Source: Ktedonobacter robiniae
GTDB lineage: Bacteria; Chloroflexota; Ktedonobacteria; Ktedonobacterales; Ktedonobacteraceae
Length of the DNA stretch: 64,000 bases
Direction of reading: 5' to 3'
Assembly (NCBI RefSeq): GCF_016587375.1
Contig: NZ_BNJG01000003.1
Coordinates: 124,001-188,000, forward strand
The notes below the pieces were generated by a model. That model saw only the letters and a list, made by a program, of their open reading frames with translations. It did no database searches and was not told the DNA's origin. Positions 26,712 to 35,481 of this stretch are shown here, piece by piece. Within the stretch, counting starts at the first letter, position 1. Each line of letters begins with the position of its first letter. Both the position numbers and the translations under genes were made by a program.

Positions 26712-27143
26712 TCAAAGATCTTGCTGCTCATCAATCCGCGCCCAAAAATTCTCTCCGCCAGGAGGAATAGGATACTCTGGAAGAGAAAGCGCATCAATGA
26801 TAGACACGGCCTTCTGATTCATAGTAGGGTGAATCTCATAGAGATCATGATGGCGTCGCAACGCTCCTGAGTGCTCTTCAAGGTATCGACCCACACCAAC
26901 GGGATCTCCGCTAGCAAGTGCTAAAACTGCCCAATAGTTAATGTACCAGCGATCCTCACTCCGAACACAGGCCCGATTATGCATCATGATAGTCCACACC
27001 GCACGACGCCAGCGTTCTCTTCTCGCCGCAGGGGTTTGAATGCCCACCAGATGGGAATATGGCAGTCGCTCATAGGAAACCAGGGCCTCGGACATACCTT
27101 GCTGCGAGCGATCTTGACGCACCAACTGATGAAGATACGCCAC
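26712..27143 (-). CDS. Unrecognised protein
   Basis: About 143 residues. It is polar and helix-rich: VAYLHQLVRQDRSQQGMSEA, ARRERWRRAVWTIMMHNRAC, WYINYWAVLALASGDPVGVG and RYLEEHSGALRRHHDLYEIH. I do not recognise a family. The open frame extends upstream to 27251, but that part overlaps a copy of a dispersed repeat (LSLSRCASRGLE in translation) that is also found in non-coding places, so a GTG start at 27143 is preferred; the ribosome site (GGAG) is distant. It may be the remnant of a larger gene. Confidence 0.35.
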   Translation of the reverse strand: MAYLHQLVRQDRSQQGMSEALVSYERLPYSHLVGIQTPAARRERWRRAVWTIMMHNRACVRSEDRWYINYWAVLALASGDPVGVGRYLEEHSGALRRHHDLYEIHPTMNQKAVSIIDALSLPEYPIPPGGENFWARIDEQQDL

Positions 27144-27147
27144 GGGA

Positions 27148-27635
27148 TCAACGACTCCACTGCATTCCAACCCACGGGATGCGCAACGAGATAAGCTCAA
27201 GTAAAAGAGACAGAAAATCACCCTTGACCTTCCCATAGTGTTCGCTATCATGTCGTCTCGCCTGGCTGCGCAGGTGACGCGCCTCCCGCTCTCCTGCTGC
27301 CAGGAGATAAGATAACAGATCGGAGGCTCCCGTCTGGGCCATCCCTTCCCGTAACAAGGCCGCCGTCTTGGCCGCTTTCTTTCGCCCTTTCTTCAGCACA
27401 GACGTGGGCTGAATCTGGTCTGGATGCGCTTCTCTACCCACTGCTCATACTCGTGCCGAAAGACATCGAGGACCCTAACGCCAGGTTGCCCCAGGCGCAC
27501 GCCCTGGCGGCCGTCAATGTTACCGTCTTTATCAGCAATCTTATAATCCGCATAATTGGCATGACTGGCATAATTGAGCCGGATCTTCTCCATCGTCTGC
27601 ATGTTATTGCGAGACAGCATGCCAGCCTTTGCCAT
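27148..27635 (-). other. Overlapping short frames, probably gene debris
   Basis: Two minus-strand frames (27148-27441 and 27393-27635) contain peptide segments with normal composition, such as KGRKKAAKTAALLREGMAQT and IRLNYASHANYADYKIADKD, but no recognisable family and no clear starts. They overlap out of frame. I read the stretch as decayed coding DNA between the dispersed repeat and the Kelch-like fragment. Confidence 0.3.
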
Positions 27636-27834
27636 TCCAGTATTCCATTCTCTCTACATATTGTCCATTAACGGTGGTGCGCTCAGCGACCCAGATATTG
27701 TTGCTAGAGATTATTAGCAAACCTCCCAACGCCGCAGAGTAGGGATTAGGGACGGGAAAAAGTCCCCAACTGGTGCCATCCCAGTGCTCAAGTGATGGAT
27801 GGGAAAAAACTGCCACCAGTCGCCCAGATGACAT
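27604..27834 (-). pseudogene. Beta-propeller (Kelch-like) fragment
   Basis: About 77 residues contain one complete repeat of the kind SLEHWDGTSWGLFPVPNPYS, LLIISSNNIWVAERT and RMEYWNGKGWHAVS. The W-[DN]-G-x-x-W-x-x-x-x-x-P-x-P pattern followed by S-x-x-x-[IV]-W-[AV] is the repeat of secreted propeller proteins that are abundant in Ktedonobacteria. A functional propeller would need five or more repeats and a signal peptide, so this is a fragment. It lies directly downstream of purD, 10 bases from its stop. Confidence 0.6.
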
Positions 27835-27844
27835 GCGTTTGCCT

Positions 27845-29116
27845 CTACTCCACTTCCAGGCCGCGATGCGCGATATCGTGGCGATAGAACATGCCCTCGA
27901 ACGAGATCAGTTTCGCGGCCTCGTAGACAAGACTGGTAGCCTCGCGGAGAGTTGCGCCGCGCGCGGCTACGCTGAGAACGCGCCCTCCAGCAGTGACGAG
28001 CTGACCATCCTGCATGGCCGTCCCGGCGTGGAAAACATGAACACCGGGCAGGCGATTGGCCTCCTCGATGCCGTGAATAGGTAGGCCTTTCGGGTAGTTG
28101 CCTGGATAGCCAGCAGAAGCCAGCCCCAGGCTCACGCCGTAACCGGGATGCCAGAGCGTCTCGCGCTTCACCGGCAGCGTTTCAGCAAATTGCACGACAT
28201 TCAACAGATCCTCGCGCAGCAACACCATCATGGCCTGCGTTTCGGGATCGCCAAAGCGCGTGTTATGCTCGACCACCATCGGGCCTTGCGCGGTCAGCAT
28301 GATGTTTGTATACAGAATACCAGTGAAGGTAATCCCCTTCCCCTGCATGGCCTGGAGCGTCGCGGCAGTAATCTCGCGATACATGCGCTTCTCCGTCTCC
28401 GCGTCCACAAACGGCACCGGCGTGTACGCACCCATGCCACCAGTGTTCAGGCCCTGGTCATTGTCGAGTGCGCGTTTGTGATCCTGGGTCACGGCCAGGG
28501 GCAAATAGTGTGTCCCATTGCACGCGGCAATGACGCTCACCTCGTCGCCTTGCAAATAGTCCTCGATCACCACGATGCGGCCAGCCGCGCCAAAGGTATG
28601 TCGGACCAGCATCTGTTCCACAGCATCGCGCGCGGTCTCCAGATCCAGCGCTACGATCGCGCCCTTGCCAGCCGCCCAGGCGCTGGCCTTGACCACGACC
28701 GGCGCGCCATGCTCCTCCAGGTAAGCCAGAGCAGGTCCGGCCTCTAGAAATGTGCGATGCTGCGCGCTGGGAATACCAGCCGAAGCCATGAGTTCTTTGG
28801 CAAACGCCTTGCTGCCTTCGAGCGCGGCCCCGGCTGAATCGGGACCGAAGACCTTCAGACCGCGCTGGCGAAAAATATCGACAATCCCTTCGATCAAGGG
28901 AATCTCCGGTCCAACCACCGTTAGATCGATGCCGTTTTTTTCAGCGAACGTGGCTAGATCGTCAAACTGAGACATCGCCAGCGGCACACACTCGGCGCAC
29001 TCGGCCATGCCCGGATTGCCGGGAGCCGCGTAGAGCTTCGTGACCTGGGGACTCTGGGCCAGTTTCCAGACCAGGGCGTGTTCGCGTGCCCCCGAACCAA
29101 TAACCATTACTCGCAT
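27845..29116 (-). CDS. purD: Phosphoribosylamine-glycine ligase (GAR synthetase)
   Basis: The 423-residue protein is full length for PurD. It catalyses ATP-dependent joining of glycine to 5-phosphoribosylamine, the second step of purine synthesis, in the cytoplasm. Visible: MRVMVIGSGAREHALVWKLA at the N terminus, the ATP-grasp segments VVVKASAWAAGKGAIVALDL, VIEDYLQGDEVSV, HKRALDNDQGLNTGGMGAYTP, and the metal and ATP site VVEHNTRFGDPETQ. Relatives usually have KADGLAAGKGV, so KASAWAAGKG is a small variation. GGCAGG precedes the start at moderate distance. The gene stands alone, without other pur genes. Confidence 0.95.
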   Translation of the reverse strand: MRVMVIGSGAREHALVWKLAQSPQVTKLYAAPGNPGMAECAECVPLAMSQFDDLATFAEKNGIDLTVVGPEIPLIEGIVDIFRQRGLKVFGPDSAGAALEGSKAFAKELMASAGIPSAQHRTFLEAGPALAYLEEHGAPVVVKASAWAAGKGAIVALDLETARDAVEQMLVRHTFGAAGRIVVIEDYLQGDEVSVIAACNGTHYLPLAVTQDHKRALDNDQGLNTGGMGAYTPVPFVDAETEKRMYREITAATLQAMQGKGITFTGILYTNIMLTAQGPMVVEHNTRFGDPETQAMMVLLREDLLNVVQFAETLPVKRETLWHPGYGVSLGLASAGYPGNYPKGLPIHGIEEANRLPGVHVFHAGTAMQDGQLVTAGGRVLSVAARGATLREATSLVYEAAKLISFEGMFYRHDIAHRGLEVE

Positions 29117-29156
29117 AAAGTGAAGAAAACCTGCCTTTCCAAAATTGCACCCTACG

Positions 29157-29321
29157 TGTAAACTTTGACATGACGCTGCCGGTTTTTAGGCAATTATGCC
29201 GTTGGAGAATTTCTCCTCCTTTGGCCTTTTCAGCCTATTTCCTCGTGGTTGGCCGAGAAAGGGCATCCTTGATCAGCAGGGGGATGGCCTAAAAACCGGC
29301 AGCGTCATGTCAAAGTTTACA
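29157..29321. mobile_element. MITE-like element with 35-bp perfect inverted ends
   Basis: TGTAAACTTTGACATGACGC followed by TGCCGGTTTTTAGGC (29157-29191) is repeated exactly in inverted orientation at 29287-29321. The 95 bases between contain no reading frame. The total length is 165 bp, the size and form of a non-autonomous miniature element whose transposase is elsewhere. No target duplication is obvious at the flanks. It sits between purD and gene debris. Confidence 0.8.
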
Positions 29322-29371
29322 ACAAAAGTGGATGAGATATGATTCGATTTCACAAAGTAGTCCATACAAAG

Positions 29372-29740
29372 CTATCTTTGAGCAAGCGTCCAGTGGATGC
29401 TCACTTTCATCCAGCGCGGAATAGCCTGCGATCGCTTTCTCGTAGGAGCAGCATGATTAGCGAAAAATACCATTCCTCCCTTGATTTTGGCTGCCCAGAC
29501 TGCTCCACATTCAGGACACTGTATTTTTGTTACACCAGATTGTTCTAGTTCAGAAATGGAGATTTCTACTTTTTGACCTGAAAAGCTACAATTTCCCGTT
29601 TCCTTCTGGTTCTTTGGGGCTCCTACCTCATGGCGAACCGGATGTTGCTCTCCGGTACGGGGGTGTTGCGTTGGAGAAATCGGGTTCAGAAGGTCTTTCC
29701 ACTGGTGGAGCTTCGCTGAGATTTCCGAGTGCGGAAGTGA
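29372..29740 (-). pseudogene. CPxC-motif protein remnant, 5'-truncated
   Basis: The minus strand is open for 123 codons ending in TAG at 29372. It reads PHSEISAKLHQWKDLLNPIS near the start and later VEISISELEQSGVTKIQCPE, CGAVWAAKIKGGMVFFANHA, RSQAIPRWMKVSIHWTLAQR. This follows the pattern of the intact CPxC protein at 22812-23306 (GVPLVECPDC, then G-x-x-x-F-x-x-H, then PRW). The frame lacks a start codon ahead of the conserved part, and its beginning overlaps the tail of a truncated monooxygenase in another frame. It is therefore a truncated copy. Confidence 0.55.
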
Positions 29741-30333
29741 TCATGGGGATCTTCCTCAGCCTCTAGTTTATCGTCAATCCCGACCTCTGGGGCGATGAGC
29801 TGACGAATCACGGAATTGGTCCCGTCGGCCTCCACAAGCAGATCACCCGTGGCTGTGGTTCCATCAGTAAAGCAAACACGAACCTGACCGTTGCTCACCT
29901 GCTCAAACCGTTCGCAGGTCTTGCCAAAATGGACAATCCCTTCCAGACCCGCTAGCAAAATTTCGCGCAAAGTGAGTCGATTCACCCCGAAGCCCGTCTC
30001 ATCAGGGACAGCTGGATGTGAGAGGGGCCTGGCAAATTTGACTTGTAACTGCTGATCCATCACGACGAGCCGAGTGGCGGCCTTGATGGCCGTTGCAACA
30101 CAGAGCTTGAAGAGAGGCTCTGGTAAGCAGTCACGCAACGCCTGGCTTCCTTCCTCTTTGATACTGATCCGATATCCCTGATGGCGAAACTGAGCCGATG
30201 CGTCGCGCTCATAGACCGCGACGCTGATGCCTGACTTCTTCAACCCTTGGGCCAGGCACAGGCCTCCGATCCCGCCACCAACAATCAGGACATGGAAAGG
30301 GGAGAGAACTGTTTTCAAACGATTACCTCGCAT
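29686..30333 (-). pseudogene. FAD-dependent monooxygenase, N-terminal half
   Basis: The protein starts with a perfect FAD-binding fold, VLIVGGGIGGLCLAQGLKKS and VYERDASAQFRHQGYRISI, and has the second signature LLVEADGTNSVIRQLIAPEV (usually GADG). Class A flavin hydroxylases run to about 400 residues; here the similarity stops after GIDD, and the last 25 or so residues are frame-shifted readings of the adjacent CPxC remnant. The substrate-binding and C-terminal part is missing. The start ATG 30333 or a Met a few residues on is plausible. Inactive by truncation. Confidence 0.75.
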
Positions 30334-30568
30334 TTCATAATCAAAAAGCTGTTTTTCCTCTGGTGTTTCGGCACGCCGGAGAAATCGCTCTGCCAGACGG
30401 TCATCGCGTGCCAGCTAGATAGATCACAGGTGTTCTTGATTGCAAGCATACTGGTTTTTGATGCAAGGGGGAACCGTCTGGAGACGGTGATGGAGGCGAC
30501 AGGAACAGGAGTTTTCATGAGAAGAGAGAGATAAACTCATCAAGGAAAGATTGTTGACGTAGTTTTTT

Positions 30569-32254
30569 GCTGAACGGAAAACTTCACTGGAGTAATCGGG
30601 TCTCAACCTCAGCTAAATAGACCGCGGTTTTTTACGGAAACGCCATTGTTGTCGGCGTGTTTCCTCTCGTTGCTGGAGTTGTCGCCGCAGATCACGCCAG
30701 CGCTGGTAATTCTTGGGTCGCAGTTCCTCCACCGAGAAAATCTGTGTTGTGCTGGTGACCGCAGCAATGACGCGAACTGATCCACGAACCACCACGCCAG
30801 GAATGGCTCCTCTCCGACCAGTGGCGCGTCGTTTATGGACACGTGCAACGCCAAAACAGTGCTCCAGATCATTGTTCGTGCGCGGTAATCCCACGATGTC
30901 ATAGCAACGAAACAGTCCAGCGGCGAAGTTGTCGGTGATATGGCAAAAATGCTCAAATGCCTCCGCAAGTGGTCCCAATGTCGTAAGCTTCTCTCGCATT
31001 TGCGCTAGGTGAGCGAGATACCTTTCTCGAATCTGCTCACCGCTGTCCTGCTCTGGGTTGGCCAGGATCGCCTTCGCCTGATCCAGGAAGCAGTAGGCAT
31101 GCTCCAGCGGCGGCCAGAGCGACGCTGTCGCCTGCAACCCCTTGGTCACCAGCTACTGCAACTGCTTTAAGGCTGGAGGTAATCTTTTTTTTCCTGGACG
31201 TGCTCAATCGAGTTGCTGATTTGCTTGATACGACTGTACAAGCGCAGACCGGACGCTTCGAGCGGAGAGCGTCCATCATCGGTTACCGACGCACGAACCG
31301 CCAAGCAATACTTGCGGATCGCGTCATTTTCCGGGGTTGGATGCTCTTCCAGCGCGCGTTCAATCGGTCACCCCCCACGCAAGCGCTTCTTCAAATCCGT
31401 TTTCGCGTGCCGGTCAGCTTCGTAGAACGGCTTGATCGCGTCTTTGAGATAGTGAAACTGACAGAGCTGATGGGGCACACCTGGAAACACAAAGGCCACA
31501 GCGCTTCGGATCGTCTCTTCGCCATCCGAGATGATGCCTTTGATCGGGACCTTGAGCGGCTCCAGAAGCCGCTTGACTTCTTGCAGCAAGGCGATGATAT
31601 CCCCTTGCGTACTGCTGAGGAGCGGACGTGCCAAGAGGATTTCTTCCGAGAGGCAGTCGCGCACAACCCACAACACCTCGTGCCCCGCGTCAGGCTGCAA
31701 GCCATCAAGCGCCAGAATCACATGTCCTTGTTTTTGCAACCGGGCTTTGATCCGCTCATGGTCGGTCATGCGCAAAGCCACCAATTCTTCGTAGCGGTGC
31801 ATCAAATGGGTTACCGTGCGTTCGGTGATGGCCAGCCCGCGGGCCTGCAAGCGTTGATGCATCTCGGGCACACTCCGATGCTCCCGGAACCGCCAGGCGC
31901 CAATGAGCGCAATCCCGTCCAAGCCAAACTCGCCATGAGGCAATGCCCAGCGCCCTTCTTCTTCGGGGCGATAGCGGACATGATACTGCGAACATGTGGG
32001 GATATGACACTGGCTGATCGCGAGTCGCAGCTGAACAATACCCTCCAAGGTGACGACCTTCCGCCGGCTGTTGTAGGCCACCCACCAGCGATTCCCACAC
32101 TGGGGACAGGTCTGTTGCAGCGGCCTCAAGCTTGCTGCGAACTGCGCTTCGGGTTTGGGGGTTCGCCGGGCCATCGTCTTCCTCCTTGTTTCAACACAGG
32201 CCAGCATTTCCATCTGAGCGTACACCCGCTGTCAAGGAGAGTTTTCCGTTCAGC
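30569..32254 (-). mobile_element. Decayed insertion sequence with GCTGAACGGAAAACT ends
   Basis: GCTGAACGGAAAACT lies at 30569-30583 and its exact reverse complement at 32240-32254, both next to T/A-rich runs that probably belong to the ends. Between them is one transposase gene on the minus strand. The element is about 1.7 kb. The family is not certain. Confidence 0.75.
30613..32174 (-). pseudogene. Transposase (DDE, MULE-like) with two stops and a frameshift
   Basis: The gene starts at ATG 32174 (CAAGGAGGAAGACG ahead), MARRTPKPEAQFAASL. It has a zinc-like CPQCGNRWW and CHIPTC, an N-terminal HTH (RLQARGLAITERTVTHLM) and the catalytic core HVILALDGLQPDAGHEVLWV, IKGIISDGEETIRSAVAFVF, HQLCQFHYLKDAI. 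An in-frame TGA at 31368 (probably from CGA) interrupts it; the same frame then reads PIERALEEHPTPENDAIRKY. An A8 run near 31185 shifts the frame, and a TAG near 31153 (from CAG) follows before LVTKGLQATASLWPPLEHAY. The C-terminal half with FRCYDIVGLPRTNNDLEHCF is otherwise intact. Recently inactivated. Confidence 0.8.
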
Positions 32255-32316
32255 GTTTTTTTGTCTTGACAACTTGGGCCATCTTAGGTCTCTCCTACTC
32301 GTTCTAGAGTCCATTC

Positions 32317-32361
32317 CCAGAAAATGTTGAGCTTGTTTGAAACAAGCTCAACATTTTCTGG
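32317..32361 (-). terminator. 21-bp perfect hairpin after the EamA gene
   Basis: CCAGAAAATGTTGAGCTTGT plus T (32317-32337) pairs exactly with 32341-32361 across TGA. It starts directly after the stop codon of the minus-strand EamA gene. Without a U-run it is not a classical terminator; it could protect the transcript end or separate the two convergent or tandem units. Confidence 0.55.
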
Positions 32362-33318
32362 CTATTTTCTGGGTGGAGCGGCGAGTTTGCTGACCTCGGT
32401 GTCGCGACTGATTGGTTCCCGTCGGGTTGTCCGAAGAAGGTGCTTCACCGGCGGTGGTAAGACACCGCCGGTGGATAGCCAGGACCCAACAATGATCAAC
32501 AGGAATCCTGCGATGATGGCGGCGTTGAGCGGTTCAGCGAGCAAGGTGACACCGAGGAGGACAGAGACAGCTGGATTGACGTAGGTTATGACGCTACCCC
32601 GACTAGCTCCGACTTCGGTCACCAGTGCGAAGAAGAGGAGATAAGCCAGCGCCGTGCAGATCAGGCCGAGCACAAGTAGGCTCACAATCACCTCCAGATC
32701 AGGTATCCTGCCGGGCAGTCTGGTCACGGCCAGTGGCGCCAGCACCACGGTCGCAGTCGTGCACTCGACGGTCACCACTCCCAGGCTGGGCAAGGTTGCG
32801 ATAGTTGGTCGTTTGATGAGCAGAGCGCCGACAGCGTAGCCTGTGGCGGCGAGCAGGACCAGTGTTGCTCCGAGTAACCGTTGCGTATCTCCGCCTGCGT
32901 CGAGGCCCAACAGCGTTACCACGCCACCCAGGCCGATCAGCAGTCCGAGCAGGCGCGTGCCGCGCACTCGCTCACTCGGATCGAAGCGGAGCGCGAAAAG
33001 CACAACAAGAAGTGGATCGGCGGCGATGAGCAGGCTGGTGAGCGACGATGCGATGTGCTGCTCACCGTAGCTGATCAACAGAAACGGTCCGGCAATCTGC
33101 ACACAGGCAAGCGCGGCAACAGTGAGCCAGCGCTCGCGCAGTTGCCGCAACACACCCTGGTGGACTGCCACCGGGAACAGAACAAGAGCGGCAACCCCAA
33201 CCCGAGCAAATACGACAACGATAGGGTCAAGTTCCCGCACCGCAATTTTGATGAAGAGATAAGGAATGCCCCAGATCACCGACATTGCGGTGAACAGGAG
33301 CCAGCCTTTGCGTGTCAT
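32362..33318 (-). CDS. EamA/DMT family transporter
   Basis: A 318-residue permease with ten predicted helices from two EamA repeats. The first starts GWLLFTAMSVIWGIPYLFIK, and the conserved end of each half is visible: ASSLTSLLIAADPLLVVLFA and RGSVITYVNPAVSVLLGVTL, followed by LAEPLN. Members export amino acids or other metabolites; the substrate is unknown. ATG at 33318 is chosen because CGGAGGAACC stands just upstream and the helix pattern begins there; the track's longer frame has non-membrane sequence. It appears monocistronic, flanked by a decayed IS. Confidence 0.88.
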   Translation of the reverse strand: MTRKGWLLFTAMSVIWGIPYLFIKIAVRELDPIVVVFARVGVAALVLFPVAVHQGVLRQLRERWLTVAALACVQIAGPFLLISYGEQHIASSLTSLLIAADPLLVVLFALRFDPSERVRGTRLLGLLIGLGGVVTLLGLDAGGDTQRLLGATLVLLAATGYAVGALLIKRPTIATLPSLGVVTVECTTATVVLAPLAVTRLPGRIPDLEVIVSLLVLGLICTALAYLLFFALVTEVGASRGSVITYVNPAVSVLLGVTLLAEPLNAAIIAGFLLIIVGSWLSTGGVLPPPVKHLLRTTRREPISRDTEVSKLAAPPRK

Positions 33319-33767
33319 GGTTCCTCCGGCACACGAGGTCAATAGCGAGACTACAGTTTTCTTGATGATTTTCAAAACCATAGAGTGAATACAATGGTAG
33401 AATACGACAAGTTCAGAGAAAAATGGTAATTCCCGGGAATCTGCGGGAGGGTTTGGTCTACTTTTGCGAGTCGTTCCCCTACAAAAAGCCCCTCTTCTCG
33501 GACCATTTGCCCACTCAGATACCTGTACCTGCGCACCAGAATTCGCAGGCACACGCGCTTTCCGCCAGATCGGAGGTCCGTCATGCGGTGGGTGTACGAG
33601 CTATGGAACCATAGAGAAGCGAAATTATTCATCGGTTGTTTGCTCTCTCCTAAACGAAAGAAGTACAATAAGGCCACATCGCCCCAAAGAACCCTTAGAG
33701 GTGGGAATGGATAGAGAAATGCCAGGATCCCATCTCTCATCATGGGAGGAAAAGGAGAAATTCGATT
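33319..33767. other. Divergent intergenic region, EamA and aldo/keto reductase
   Basis: This 449-bp gap lies between two divergent genes and should hold both promoters. No gene is supported. A purine-rich GGAGGAAAAGGAG site precedes the aldo/keto reductase start. Confidence 0.4.
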
Positions 33768-34772
33768 ATGAAAACCAAGCGTATGGGCCGCACGGGACTC
33801 CATGTCTCTGAAATTTGCCTGGGTACCATGACCTTTGGCAACCAGTGCGATGAGCCAACCTCGCGTGCCATTATGCAAAAAGCCTTTGACGCAGGAGTGA
33901 CGTTCTTCGATACCGCCGATGCGTACCCGCTGGGAGGGTCCCTGGAAACAGTTGGGCGCACCGAGGAATATATTGGACGCTGGCTCAAAGGTCGCAGAGA
34001 ACAGATTGTCCTGGCGACCAAGTTTTTTGGCAAGATGGGCCAGGGACCTAATGAGCAAGGCGGATCACGCAAGCACATTGTTCAGGCCGTAGAGGCGAGT
34101 TTGCGTCGCTTGCAAACGGACTACATCGACCTGTACCAGATGCATTTTCCTGATCCGGAAACACCCCTTGATGAAACATTGCGCGCTCTAGATGATCTGG
34201 TTCACAGCGGCAAAGTGCTCTATATTGGCTGCTCCAATTATCCAGCTTGGCTGTTGACCAAGGCGCTTTGGACCAGCGACAAATGGGGCCTGGCTCGCTT
34301 TGATTGCGTACAACCGCGTTATAACCTTTTATTCCGCCATATCGAAGCAGAGCTATTCCCCCTTGCGCTTGACCAGGGAATAGGGGTAATCAGTTACAAC
34401 CCTCTGGCCGGAGGAGTCCTGACGGGGCGCTATCAACCAGGGCAACAACCGAGCGAGGGGACACGTTTCACGCTCAACAGTGCTGGGAAGATGTATCAAG
34501 CCCGCTACTGGCACGATGCGCAGATGCAAGCAGTGGAAAGACTCAAGTCGTTTTGCCAGGAGCGCCATCTCTCGGTGGCGCAACTCGCGCTGGCCTGGGT
34601 CCTGGCTCAACCTGCAATTACTTCAGCTATCGTGGGCGCGAGCAAACCAGAGCAACTCGACCAGACCCTCCCGGCGGTTGATCTGGTACTCGATGAGCAG
34701 ATGCGAGAAGTATGTGACGATGTCTGGTATCAACTTCCACGCGAACGCAATCGCGATGTCGCCTTCCGTTAG
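33768..34772 (+). CDS. Aldo/keto reductase
   Basis: A 334-residue (beta/alpha)8 NADPH oxidoreductase. It begins MKTKRMGRTGLHVSEICLGT. The catalytic tetrad is complete: Asp48 and Tyr53 in TFFDTADAYPLGG, Lys85 in VLATKFFG, His126 in DLYQMHFPD. The NADPH phosphate site is formed by the late VGASKPEQLDQTLPAVD segment. The subfamily resembles KCNAB/YajO-type reductases that act on small aldehydes and ketones. ATG 33768 follows AAAAGGAGAAATTCG. The C-terminal third is similar to the remnant at 11007-11288, so the two were paralogues. Confidence 0.93.
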   Translation: MKTKRMGRTGLHVSEICLGTMTFGNQCDEPTSRAIMQKAFDAGVTFFDTADAYPLGGSLETVGRTEEYIGRWLKGRREQIVLATKFFGKMGQGPNEQGGSRKHIVQAVEASLRRLQTDYIDLYQMHFPDPETPLDETLRALDDLVHSGKVLYIGCSNYPAWLLTKALWTSDKWGLARFDCVQPRYNLLFRHIEAELFPLALDQGIGVISYNPLAGGVLTGRYQPGQQPSEGTRFTLNSAGKMYQARYWHDAQMQAVERLKSFCQERHLSVAQLALAWVLAQPAITSAIVGASKPEQLDQTLPAVDLVLDEQMREVCDDVWYQLPRERNRDVAFR

Positions 34773-34906
34773 CTCGTGGATAGAGAGCAGAAGCCTTTGC
34801 TAGCCAACAACAAAGGCTTCTCTCTTTCTTTGTTCTCGCCTCCTCGTTCAGGGTTCCTCTCTTTCAGGAAACGGTCGATTATGAGATAGCGCATTTGCCT
34901 TCTTCC

Positions 34907-35428
34907 TCAATCCGGAAAAGCGGCGCGGATACGCTCCAAGTAGAACCGAAGAAAACCGTCCACATTGACATCAACAGCCGCCAGGACATTGGAGGCCGCA
35001 GGCAACGGTCGACCGGGGACCTCGAAATAGGCAGCGGTCTCACCGAAGGTGAGCTTCCCGGTCAGTTCAATCTCCACAAACGCTCTCTGCCACGTGAGCA
35101 GATCGGGACGTATCACGGAAGCCAAACAGAGAGGGTCATGCATATGGAAGACCCCTGCCTGGTCGGCTTGGCCATCGCAATAAAAGTCCACCATGCGTTT
35201 GATACAAGCGGTAATCGCGCTGCCATTCCTGGCCAGTTCCTGCACCTGGCTGCGTTTGAGCAACGCTCGTTCAGTCACATCCAGCGACACCAGGCGAATA
35301 GGCCAGCCAGCATGGAGGGCAATCTGCGCAGCATGGGCATCAGCCAGCATATTCAACTCAGCGCAGGGTATCAAAAGAAATGGAAGCCCCATACGTTGTC
35401 GTCGTTTGATTTGACGAAAATGAGACAA
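34907..35428 (-). pseudogene. Inosine-uridine nucleoside hydrolase, C-terminal part
   Basis: About 173 residues. LNMLADAHAAQIALHAGWPI, RLVSLDVTERALL and the HMHDPLCLASVIRPDLL segment (usually VHDPLALA, carrying a catalytic His and calcium-binding Asp) correspond to the second half of IunH/RihA-type enzymes. The N-terminal D-x-D-x-x-x-D-D calcium site and the middle part are absent; only traces (SDIAPAKEG) precede it in a different frame. Intact enzymes have about 310 residues. The fragment is convergent with the aldo/keto reductase and downstream of the MocR gene. Confidence 0.7.
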
Positions 35429-35481
35429 TGCCTGCTACGTCCCTCTTTGGCCGGGGCGATATCACTGGTATGCATTCCCAT

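Noticed and set aside
31200..32330. A 376-codon plus-strand open frame
   Set aside because: It lies antisense to the decayed transposase, whose minus-strand motifs, ribosome site and terminal repeats are clear. The plus frame has no family signature.
33372..34058. A 228-codon minus-strand frame
   Set aside because: It overlaps the well-supported aldo/keto reductase gene on the plus strand and has no signature of its own.
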